A DNA stretch of 64,000 nucleotides from Natrialba asiatica DSM 12278. Its GTDB lineage: Archaea > Halobacteriota > Halobacteria > Halobacteriales > Natrialbaceae. The DNA lies in the NCBI RefSeq assembly GCF_000337555.1, contig NZ_AOIO01000040.1, positions 310,184 to 374,183 on the forward strand, read 5' to 3'. The notes beneath the pieces were generated by a model. It was not told the origin of the DNA, did not search any database, and saw nothing but the letters and a program-made list of their open reading frames with translations. Position 1 is the stretch's first letter. Every line of letters begins with the position of its first letter. Made by a program: the position numbers and the translations under genes. Positions 33,179 through 40,882 of the stretch are shown one piece after another.

Positions 33179-35380
33179 ATGAACACCATAGCACAGGCGG
33201 CCGAAGGAAGGGAGACCTACCTGGGGATCAGCGACGTTGGCTACGTCCTGTTCTACCTCCTCGTGGCGATCGCCGTCACCGTTTTCGCCTACGGCGTCTA
33301 TCAGCGCGTCCGGCGGTACACGCGGGGTGACGACGATCCCTTCGATCGCGTCTCCGACCTGTCGAACCGCGTCGTGAGTAGCGCCAAGATCGTGCTCTCG
33401 AACGAGAAACAGTTCAACAGGGACCTCTACGGCGGGTTGATGCACTCGTTTATTCTCTGGGGGTTCCTGACGTTGTTCATCGCCACGTCGATCATCGTCG
33501 TCGAACAGTACGGCACCGAGATATTCCTCGGAATCGTCTTCTGGAAGGGCGACTTCTATCTGGCCTACCAGTTCATCGTCGACGCGATGGGGCTGCTGTT
33601 CGTCGTCGGCATCGGGATGGCTCTCTACCGGCGCTACTGGGTCCGGAACCACCGTCTCTGGGGCCGTCACACCTCGAACGAGGACGACATTTTCATCTGG
33701 ACGCTGTTCGGCCTCGGCCTCGGCGGCTTCCTCCTCGAGGGCGCGCGGATCTACGTGACCGGCATGCCGGACCACGAAATCGTGAGCTTCGTCGGCTACG
33801 GCATCGCGATGGTCCTGCAGGCGATCGACCTGCCGACCAGCGGCGCTGCACTCGAACCGGCGACCTACGCCGCCGGCGACTACTTCGGCGCGAACGCCGA
33901 GACGCTCCACTGGGCGTTCTGGTGGGGCCACTCGCTGCTCGCCCTCTTTTTCATCGCGTGGATTCCCTACGCCAAACCGTTCCACATGCTCTCGTCGTTC
34001 GCGAACGTCATCACGCGCGACGAGAAGTCCGGCACGCGCCTGCCGAACGTCCCGTCGGACCTCGACGCGACGAACGCCGAGTCCATCGACGATTTCACCT
34101 GGAAGGAGATTCTGGATCAGGACGCCTGTACCAAGTGCGGTCGCTGTTCGTCGGTCTGTCCCGCCAAGGCGTCCGACCGACCGCTCGATCCGCGAAACGT
34201 CATCCTCGACCTGAAGAAATACCGCGAAGAACTCGACGCCGGCGGCGAGGAGAAACCGATCATCGCCGACGGCGGGACGAGCGTCATCAACACGGAGACG
34301 ATGGAATCCTGTATGGCCTGTATGGCCTGCATGGACGCCTGTCCGGTTGAAATCGAGCACCTCCAGTCCTTCACCCGACTCAATCGCCAGATGACCGACC
34401 AGGGCGACGTGTCCTCGTCCATGCAGGACGTCTTCCAGAACGTCATGCAGGACGGCAACACCTTCGGCGACAGCCCCCGCAACCGCGCCGACTGGACCGA
34501 CGACCTCGAGTTCGACGTTACCGACGCCCGCGAGGAGGAAGTCGACTACCTCTGGTACGTCGGCGACTACCCGAGCTACGACGAGCGCAACAAGCAGGTC
34601 GCCCGCTCGCTGGCGACCATCTTGCAGGAAGCCGACGCGAGCTTCGGCATCCTCTTCGAGGACGAGAAGTACGACGGCAACGACATCCGGCGCGTCGGCG
34701 AGGAGTTCCTCTACGTCGAACTCGCCGGCCACCACGTCGAAACGTGGGAGGACTGCGAGTTCGACAAAATCGTCTGTACCGACCCCCACTCCTACAACAC
34801 CTTCAAGAACGAGTATCCGGAGGTCGACTTCGAGGAGTTCGCCGACGACCCGATGATGCCCTTCGACTACACCGACGAGTGGAACGCAGACGGCGAGATC
34901 GACGTGCTCCACTGGACCCAAGCCGTCGAAGAATTGGTCCGGGGCGGCCGACTCGACCTCGACGGCACCGAACTCGACTACACCGTCACCTACCACGATC
35001 CGTGTCACCTCGGCCGGTACAACGACGAGTACGAGGCCCCGCGCGAACTCATCCGCGCCACCGGCTGTGAACTCGACGAGATGCCGCGTAACCGCGCGAA
35101 CTCGTTCTGTTGTGGCGGCGGCGGTGGCGGCCTCTGGATGGACTTCGAAGAAGAGCCGAAACCGAGCGAAGAGCGCATCCGCGAAGCGTTAGAGGACACC
35201 GACGCCGGCGCCGGCGTCGAGAAGTTCGTCGTCGCCTGCCCGATGTGCATGACGATGTACGAAGACGGCCGCAAGACCGGCGGCTACGAGGACGACATCG
35301 AGGTCGTCGACGTGGCTGAACTCGTCGTCGAGGCGATCGGTGCTGAGAACGAGGCGAACCTCGAAATCGCGGCGGACTGA
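33179..35380 (+). CDS. membrane Fe-S oxidoreductase (HdrD/GlpC-like with b-type membrane domain)
   Basis: The 733-residue protein fuses three parts. Residues 15-280 are a membrane domain of about six helices with histidines that could hold haem b, as in the NarI/HdrE-type anchor. Then two [4Fe-4S] motifs follow, CTKCGRCSSVCP (C317-C327) and CMACMACMDACP (C378-C388). The C-terminal half carries cysteine-rich CCG-type domains, with DPCHLGRYN near residue 607 and FCCGGGGGG near residue 643, and a later CPMCMTMY. Such proteins pass electrons between a soluble donor and quinones. The ATG at 33179 is used; the frame upstream is antisense to the neighbouring gene and is not coding. No ETF genes are adjacent. 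Confidence 0.88.
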   Translation: MNTIAQAAEGRETYLGISDVGYVLFYLLVAIAVTVFAYGVYQRVRRYTRGDDDPFDRVSDLSNRVVSSAKIVLSNEKQFNRDLYGGLMHSFILWGFLTLFIATSIIVVEQYGTEIFLGIVFWKGDFYLAYQFIVDAMGLLFVVGIGMALYRRYWVRNHRLWGRHTSNEDDIFIWTLFGLGLGGFLLEGARIYVTGMPDHEIVSFVGYGIAMVLQAIDLPTSGAALEPATYAAGDYFGANAETLHWAFWWGHSLLALFFIAWIPYAKPFHMLSSFANVITRDEKSGTRLPNVPSDLDATNAESIDDFTWKEILDQDACTKCGRCSSVCPAKASDRPLDPRNVILDLKKYREELDAGGEEKPIIADGGTSVINTETMESCMACMACMDACPVEIEHLQSFTRLNRQMTDQGDVSSSMQDVFQNVMQDGNTFGDSPRNRADWTDDLEFDVTDAREEEVDYLWYVGDYPSYDERNKQVARSLATILQEADASFGILFEDEKYDGNDIRRVGEEFLYVELAGHHVETWEDCEFDKIVCTDPHSYNTFKNEYPEVDFEEFADDPMMPFDYTDEWNADGEIDVLHWTQAVEELVRGGRLDLDGTELDYTVTYHDPCHLGRYNDEYEAPRELIRATGCELDEMPRNRANSFCCGGGGGGLWMDFEEEPKPSEERIREALEDTDAGAGVEKFVVACPMCMTMYEDGRKTGGYEDDIEVVDVAELVVEAIGAENEANLEIAAD

Positions 35381-35609
35381 TCGGATACTGCGTTCTTCTC
35401 GGCGATTCATCCGTGTCTGTGGTTCGTTCGGAGCGACGGCTCTTGGCTCGACTGTCACCGAACCACCTGTTACCCCGTCGCCAGGCTCTGACCGCCGTGT
35501 GAACGTACAGACCCGCCAGAAGGCGCCTCGCATCCGGCTCGCGGCGGCCACGTGCACGTGTTTCCCGCACCGTCGCGTGCTGTCGCGCACCGTCGTAGCT
35601 GCGTGGTCG

Positions 35610-37532
35610 CTATGGTTCGTTTCCAGCGTTCGCCGGCAGGGTGAACACGAACGTTGTCCCGTCGCCAGGCTCTGATTCGACCCGGATCTCGCCACCGTGG
35701 CGTTCGACGATTCGTTGCGTCAGTGCAAGCCCGAGCCCGGTGCCGCTGTGTTCGGTCCGGTCGTGAAGCCGCTGGAACACCTGAAAGATTCGGTCGGTAT
35801 CGTCCGGATCGATCCCGATCCCGCTATCGGCGACTGCGAGCCGCCACATCGATCCCTCCCGCTCGGCCGAAATTTCGACGGCAGGCGGCTCGTCGCCGCT
35901 GTACTCGATCGCGTTACTCAAAAGGTTCTGGAACACCTGTCGGAGTTGGCTCCGATCACCGCTCACACGCGGCAACTCCTCGACACTGATTTCCGCGTTC
36001 GACTCGTCGATTTGCAGCTGTAAATCGTCGATGACGTCCTCGAGAACACGATCGAGCGCAACCGGTTCGAACGGCTCGCCCTGCGTCTCGACCCGTGAGT
36101 ACTCGAGGAGCCCGTCGATCATCTCGCGCATCCGCTCGGCCCCGTCGACGGCGAACTCGATGAACTCCTCGCCGTCCGTATCGAGTTCGTCTCTGTACCG
36201 TCGTTCGATGAGTTGCAGGTAGCTGGTTACCATTCGAAGCGGTTCCTGCAGGTCGTGCGAGGCGGCATAGGCGAACTGTTCGAGCCGCTCGTTGGATGCT
36301 TCGAGTTTCCGGCGTTGTTCCGTTCGTGTCGTAATATCCCGTCCAATTCCCGCAAGCACCGGATTCCCCGCGGGATCCTCGAGTGCAGCGGCGATGAACT
36401 CGTATGGGACGTGCGTGCCGTCTTTCGTGAGTAAGTCCGCTTCAACGCGGGCGTGTCCCGTTTCGAATACTTCTTTGATCGTGTTCGTAATCGACTCGTG
36501 GTCGTCCTCGTCGAAGAACTCCAGTGCGTGCATCGACGCTATTTCTTCGTCGGTGTATCCCGTGACCTCACAGACACGCTGGTTCCACCGCTGGAGGGAC
36601 ACGTCCGCGTCGACGACGTAGAACACGTCGTCGATTGCGTTCAAGATATCGTCCGTATACTCTTTGTACTGGTTGAGTTGGCGTTCGCGATCACGGAGTG
36701 CGTACTCGGCCTCCTTCCGCGGTGAGATGTCTCGGAACAGCCCGACGAAGTATCGTTCCTCGTCGACGAAAAAGTCGTTCAACGAGATACCGAGCAGGAC
36801 CTCGTGACCCGATTTGTGCTGGCCGGGGAGTTCGACGTACTCCCAGTCGATGTGTCGTTCTCCGGTTTCGAGATAGCGGTTGAGCGCTTGCAGGTGAGTT
36901 TCGCGGAGCCGCGCCGGGATGATGCTGAGTTTGCTGCCGCCGACGAGTTCGTGTGGCGTGTAGCCGAGGATCCGCTCGACGGCGGGGTTTGCGTACTGGA
37001 TCTCACTGTCTGCACCGAGGACAATGATTCCGTCGGGCAGTGCGTCGGCAAGAGCGGCGAAGGCTTTTGCCGGTGCTGTTTCTGTGCCGTGGGAGCCGCT
37101 CCATTCGGGATGGGAAGCCGCCATCGACGTCGATGGCGGCTCCGAACGGCGATGAAGCGTTCCGATGATCCCGTCGTCCAGGTCGGGAGAGGGCCGGTTG
37201 AAATAGCCGTCAAAAACGGCCGTGTCGCCGTTCGCGGTCGTTATCGTGAGCGGGACTGTGATCGCCGTGGTCGCGTTCGTGGCCACCGAGTCGCCGCTTA
37301 GAAAGGTTTTCAGTCGCTCGGGAACCGTCGGTAGGAGTGATTGCAGTGATTTCCCACGAAGCGTTTCGGGGGTATATCCCGTCTGATCGGCGAGCGTGTC
37401 GGTTGCGGTGATGATCTCGCCGCTCTGGGTCAGTTGGACGACTGCGGTGTCTGCCTGTGCCAACAGCGATGCCAGTTCTCGCGGGACCATCGAATCGCCG
37501 TCTGCCGGGGGCCGATCGCCGGAACGGGTCAC
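35610..37532 (-). CDS. multi-PAS sensor histidine kinase
   Basis: The 640-residue soluble kinase has three PAS domains (about residues 20-110, 165-280 and 290-410), then a phytochrome-type HisKA domain with the phospho-acceptor in FAYAASHDLQEPLRM, and an HATPase domain with N-box NLLSNAIEYSG, G1 DSGIGIDPDD and G2 GTGLGLAL. It lacks membrane helices and a receiver domain, so it probably senses an intracellular signal and phosphorylates a partner encoded elsewhere. The GTG at 37532 lies about 24 nt from a TATA-like motif and is favoured over ATG 37490. Frame further upstream is antisense to YbjQ. No response regulator is adjacent. Confidence 0.87.
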   Translation of the reverse strand: MTRSGDRPPADGDSMVPRELASLLAQADTAVVQLTQSGEIITATDTLADQTGYTPETLRGKSLQSLLPTVPERLKTFLSGDSVATNATTAITVPLTITTANGDTAVFDGYFNRPSPDLDDGIIGTLHRRSEPPSTSMAASHPEWSGSHGTETAPAKAFAALADALPDGIIVLGADSEIQYANPAVERILGYTPHELVGGSKLSIIPARLRETHLQALNRYLETGERHIDWEYVELPGQHKSGHEVLLGISLNDFFVDEERYFVGLFRDISPRKEAEYALRDRERQLNQYKEYTDDILNAIDDVFYVVDADVSLQRWNQRVCEVTGYTDEEIASMHALEFFDEDDHESITNTIKEVFETGHARVEADLLTKDGTHVPYEFIAAALEDPAGNPVLAGIGRDITTRTEQRRKLEASNERLEQFAYAASHDLQEPLRMVTSYLQLIERRYRDELDTDGEEFIEFAVDGAERMREMIDGLLEYSRVETQGEPFEPVALDRVLEDVIDDLQLQIDESNAEISVEELPRVSGDRSQLRQVFQNLLSNAIEYSGDEPPAVEISAEREGSMWRLAVADSGIGIDPDDTDRIFQVFQRLHDRTEHSGTGLGLALTQRIVERHGGEIRVESEPGDGTTFVFTLPANAGNEP

Positions 37533-37550
37533 GAGTACGTTACCGGTGTG

Positions 37551-37561
37551 CCGATAATAAG
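37551..37561 (-). promoter_or_regulatory. TATA-like promoter of the PAS histidine kinase
   Basis: On the minus strand CTTATTATCGG is centred about 24 nt upstream of the GTG at 37532, the spacing of an archaeal TATA box for a leaderless mRNA; it supports the GTG start. Confidence 0.45.
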
Positions 37562-37695
37562 TTACACTATTGCCGTATAGTTCAGATCCGCGGACATTCC
37601 AACTCCATCGTCTTTCACACAATTCGACAGCACCGGCCCTGATTACGACGGGTCGGTCCACGAAGTTTATAATAATCCGCTGAGACGAATTCGGC

Positions 37696-38025
37696 ATGGA
37701 CGACATCACGATCGCCACGACGGACGAACTGGACGGACGAGAAGTAACCGAGTACTGCGGTATCGTTACGGGCGAGGCCGTCATCGGCGCGAACGTCGTG
37801 AGCGACATCGCCGCCGGCATTCGAGACGTCGTCGGCGGCCGGAGCGGGTCGTACGAGCGGAAAATCGAGACGGGCCGCGAAGAAGCGATCGCCGACATCC
37901 GCGCGGAGGCGGCCGACCTCGGCGCTGACGCCGTCGTCGGGGCCTCCTTCGACTACGAGGAGATGGCAGAGGGCATGCTGTGGGTCAATCTGTCGGGCAC
38001 TGCCGTCAAAACACGCCGTCGATAG
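37696..38025 (+). CDS. YbjQ family protein (UPF0145)
   Basis: The 109-residue protein matches UPF0145/YbjQ throughout: IATTDELDGREVTEYCGIVTGEAV, then ADLGADAVVGASFDYE. These small proteins form beta-rich oligomers; their function is not established. The ATG at 37696 is preceded by the AT-rich TTTATAATAATCCGC (about 27 nt upstream), consistent with a leaderless transcript. It is divergent from the kinase and convergent with leuS. Confidence 0.9.
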   Translation: MDDITIATTDELDGREVTEYCGIVTGEAVIGANVVSDIAAGIRDVVGGRSGSYERKIETGREEAIADIRAEAADLGADAVVGASFDYEEMAEGMLWVNLSGTAVKTRRR

Positions 38026-38058
38026 CGACCGCCGATAGAACCTCGAACCGCGCGGTAC

Positions 38059-40743
38059 TCAGTCCTCGATTTCGATCGCCGGCCGCCCCGGCGCCGCGTT
38101 CTTGCGCACGCTTTCGTCGACCTCGTCGGCGTGAACGACCGAAACGGGCGCGTCGAACTCGCGTTCTACCAGCCAGGCTGCCGATTCGAGCGCGTCGTGT
38201 TCGTTCTCGGGCCCGAGCGTCATCGACAGCGCTTCGCGCTCCGCCTGCAGGTCCTGTCCGTAGTCGGCCGCGGCGTCGCCCTGCTCGCGGATGTGCGATT
38301 CGCTCATGAGTTCGCCGATCAGGTTGTCGGCATCGCTCTCGACGGCGATTTCGAGGGCGTCGTACTTCCAGGTCGGTGCGACGACAACCTCGATCGCGTC
38401 GGGATCTTCGATGCCGGCCACGTCGATGATGTCTCGAACGTCCTCGCGCGTGTTCTCGACCAACTGCCGGCGCTTGTCGACGCGCTCGCGGTCGACGCTC
38501 GCGGTCGGCCACGGCGCGTCCACGACGAACTCGTCGTTGCCGAGTTCAGCGTACAGTTCCTCGGCCAAGTGGGGAACGACGGGCGCGAGCAGCCGCACGA
38601 CGGCAGCGAGGCCGCGTTCGTAGGTTTCGGCGTGTGGTTCCGTGTGACCGGCGTAGTTCCGCAGCGTCCGCGTCAGATCCTGCGTTTCTCGCAGCGCACG
38701 GTTGAACGTCAGGTCGTCGTACTTCTCGCCGGCGATGGCGATCGTCGCGTCGATCTCGTTTGCGACGTAGTGCGCGATGGCGTCTTCCTCGCCGTCGGGT
38801 TCGTTCGAAACGAAGTCCTCGACCATTTCTTTCAGTCGTGCGAGGAACGCGTTCGTCGACCGCACGCCCTCCTCGCTCCAGTCGAAGTCGCGTTCGGGCT
38901 GGGCGGCCTGCATCATGAACAGCCGCGCGGTATCCGCGCCGTATTCCTCGACGATCCGCTGCGGTGAGACGACGTTGCCCTTCGACTTGGACATCTTCTC
39001 GCCCTCCAGTTGGACCATCCCCTGGGCCAGCAGGTTCGTGAACGGTTCGCGGTGTTCCAGTCCCTCGTGGTCCGCCAGCACCTTCGTGAAGAACCGCGAG
39101 TAAAGCAGGTGCATCACGGCGTGTTCGATGCCGCCGACGTACTGATCGACCGGCATCCAGTCGTTGGCCCGCTCGCGGTCGAACGGGGCGTCTTCCAGGT
39201 CCGGCGAGACGTATCGTAGGAAGTACCACGAGGAGTCGACGAAGGTATCCATCGTGTCCGTCTCGCGTTCCGCCGGCCCGCCGCAATCGGGACAGGTCGT
39301 TTCCTTCCACTCCTCGGCGGCGTCCAGCGGGTTCCTGGTCGTATTGATGAACTCCGGTAGCTCGACCGGCAGGTTCTCGTCGGGAACCAGCACGGGGCCG
39401 CAGTCCTCGCAGTGGACGACCGGAATCGGCGTCCCCCAGTAGCGCTGCCGGGAGATACCCCAGTCGCGCAGCTGGTACTGCGTGGCCTCTTCGGCGCTCT
39501 CGATGTCCTCGGTCAGGCGCTCGCGGGCCGTCTCGCTGTCCAGCCCGGAGTACTCGCCCGAGTTCACCAGGACGCCGTCCTCGGTGAACGCGTTCTCGCT
39601 CACGTCGGGGATCGTCGGTTCCTCGCCGTCCTCCGACTTTGACTCGGGCCCAGACTCGGACTCGGGATCGGTCTCGGGTGCGATAACGGGAACGATCTCC
39701 TCGCCCATCTTCTCCGCGAAGGCGTGGTCGCGCTCGTCGTGGCCGGGGACGGCCATCAGCGCGCCCGTTCCGACGTCAGAGAGGACGAAGTCGGCGACGT
39801 AGACCGGAATCTCCTCGCCCGTAGCGGGGTTCGTGGCCGTCAAGTCGGTCGCGACGCCGTTCGGTTCGTCGCCCTCCGGGTCGGCCTCGTGCTCGATGAA
39901 CTCGCGGACGGAATCGTCGTCCGCGGCCAACTCCTCGCTGATCGGGTGATCGGGCGCGAGCGCGAAGAACGTCGCCCCGTGGATGGTGTCGACGCGGGTT
40001 GTGAAGGCCTCGACGGGGCCGTAGCCCGCGACGTCGAACTCCAGTTCGGTGCCGTACTGGCGGCCGATCCAGTTGCGCTGCATCTGGCGGACCGAGTTCG
40101 GCCAGCCGTCCAGGTCGTCGATATCCTCGAGCAGTTCGTCCGCGTACTCGGTGATCTTCAGGAACCACTGCTCGAGGTCGCGTTGCTCGACGGGGGTGTC
40201 ACAGCGCCAGCAGAGTTCGGCTTCGCCCTCGACCTGTTCGTCGGCGAGGACGGTCTCGCAGTGTGGACACCAGTTGACTTCGGCGTCGCGGCGTTCGACG
40301 AGGTCTTCGTCGTGGAACCGCGAGAAGAGCCACTGGTTCCACCGGTAGTACTCCGGCGTGCAGGTGGCGATTTCGCGATCCCAGTCGTAGCCAAAACCCA
40401 TCGCCCGCATCTGGTCGCGCATCGTGTCGATGCAGTCGACGGTCCAGTCGCGGGGGTTCGTATCGCGTTCTTTGGCGGCGTTTTCCGCGGGGAGCCCGAA
40501 TGCGTCCCAGCCCATCGGATGGAGTACTTCGTCGCCGCGCATCCGACGGTACCGGGCGTAGGCGTCCGTAATCGTGTAGTTTCGGACGTGGCCCATGTGG
40601 AGTTTCCCGGACGGGTACGGATACATGCCGAGGACGTACGTCGGATCGTCGACGTCGTCCGGCGTCCGATACGCGTCCGCGTCGTCCCACGCGGCCTGCC
40701 AGCGTTGCTCGACTGCTGCGTGGTCGTATCCCGCGTCGCTCAT
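38059..40743 (-). CDS. leuS: leucyl-tRNA synthetase, bacterial-type catalytic core
   Basis: The 894-residue class I synthetase charges tRNA-Leu. HIGH is HMGH at 49-52 in YPYPSGKLHMGHVRNYTITDAYARYRRM, and KMSKS is KMSKSKGNVV near residue 583. The GWDAFGLPAENAA motif is bacterial-type. The CP1 editing domain keeps the Thr-rich TTRVDTIHGATFF and the Asp in GTGALMAVPGHDERD, so post-transfer editing is probably intact. A zinc-binding CPHC/CWRC pair is present. The Asp/Glu-rich linker near residues 375-400 is a haloarchaeal insertion. A second, archaeal-type leuS lies immediately upstream. Which of the two supplies most Leu-tRNA is not evident from sequence. Confidence 0.95.
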   Translation of the reverse strand: MSDAGYDHAAVEQRWQAAWDDADAYRTPDDVDDPTYVLGMYPYPSGKLHMGHVRNYTITDAYARYRRMRGDEVLHPMGWDAFGLPAENAAKERDTNPRDWTVDCIDTMRDQMRAMGFGYDWDREIATCTPEYYRWNQWLFSRFHDEDLVERRDAEVNWCPHCETVLADEQVEGEAELCWRCDTPVEQRDLEQWFLKITEYADELLEDIDDLDGWPNSVRQMQRNWIGRQYGTELEFDVAGYGPVEAFTTRVDTIHGATFFALAPDHPISEELAADDDSVREFIEHEADPEGDEPNGVATDLTATNPATGEEIPVYVADFVLSDVGTGALMAVPGHDERDHAFAEKMGEEIVPVIAPETDPESESGPESKSEDGEEPTIPDVSENAFTEDGVLVNSGEYSGLDSETARERLTEDIESAEEATQYQLRDWGISRQRYWGTPIPVVHCEDCGPVLVPDENLPVELPEFINTTRNPLDAAEEWKETTCPDCGGPAERETDTMDTFVDSSWYFLRYVSPDLEDAPFDRERANDWMPVDQYVGGIEHAVMHLLYSRFFTKVLADHEGLEHREPFTNLLAQGMVQLEGEKMSKSKGNVVSPQRIVEEYGADTARLFMMQAAQPERDFDWSEEGVRSTNAFLARLKEMVEDFVSNEPDGEEDAIAHYVANEIDATIAIAGEKYDDLTFNRALRETQDLTRTLRNYAGHTEPHAETYERGLAAVVRLLAPVVPHLAEELYAELGNDEFVVDAPWPTASVDRERVDKRRQLVENTREDVRDIIDVAGIEDPDAIEVVVAPTWKYDALEIAVESDADNLIGELMSESHIREQGDAAADYGQDLQAEREALSMTLGPENEHDALESAAWLVEREFDAPVSVVHADEVDESVRKNAAPGRPAIEIED

Positions 40744-40882
40744 TAGGTAGGAGTGGGAGCGACGCCGCCCTATATTTTCGCATTACCGCTCGGCGTGGCT
40801 CCGAAAAAACAGCTGTCGTCCCAGCTAGTTATCACCGCTACCGAGACCGACCGCGCTCGACCGAACTGACCGGTGACCGTCG

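Noticed and set aside
37533-37898. Open frame extending the histidine kinase upstream over YbjQ
   Set aside because: It is antisense to YbjQ, and a TATA-like box sits just upstream of the GTG at 37532.
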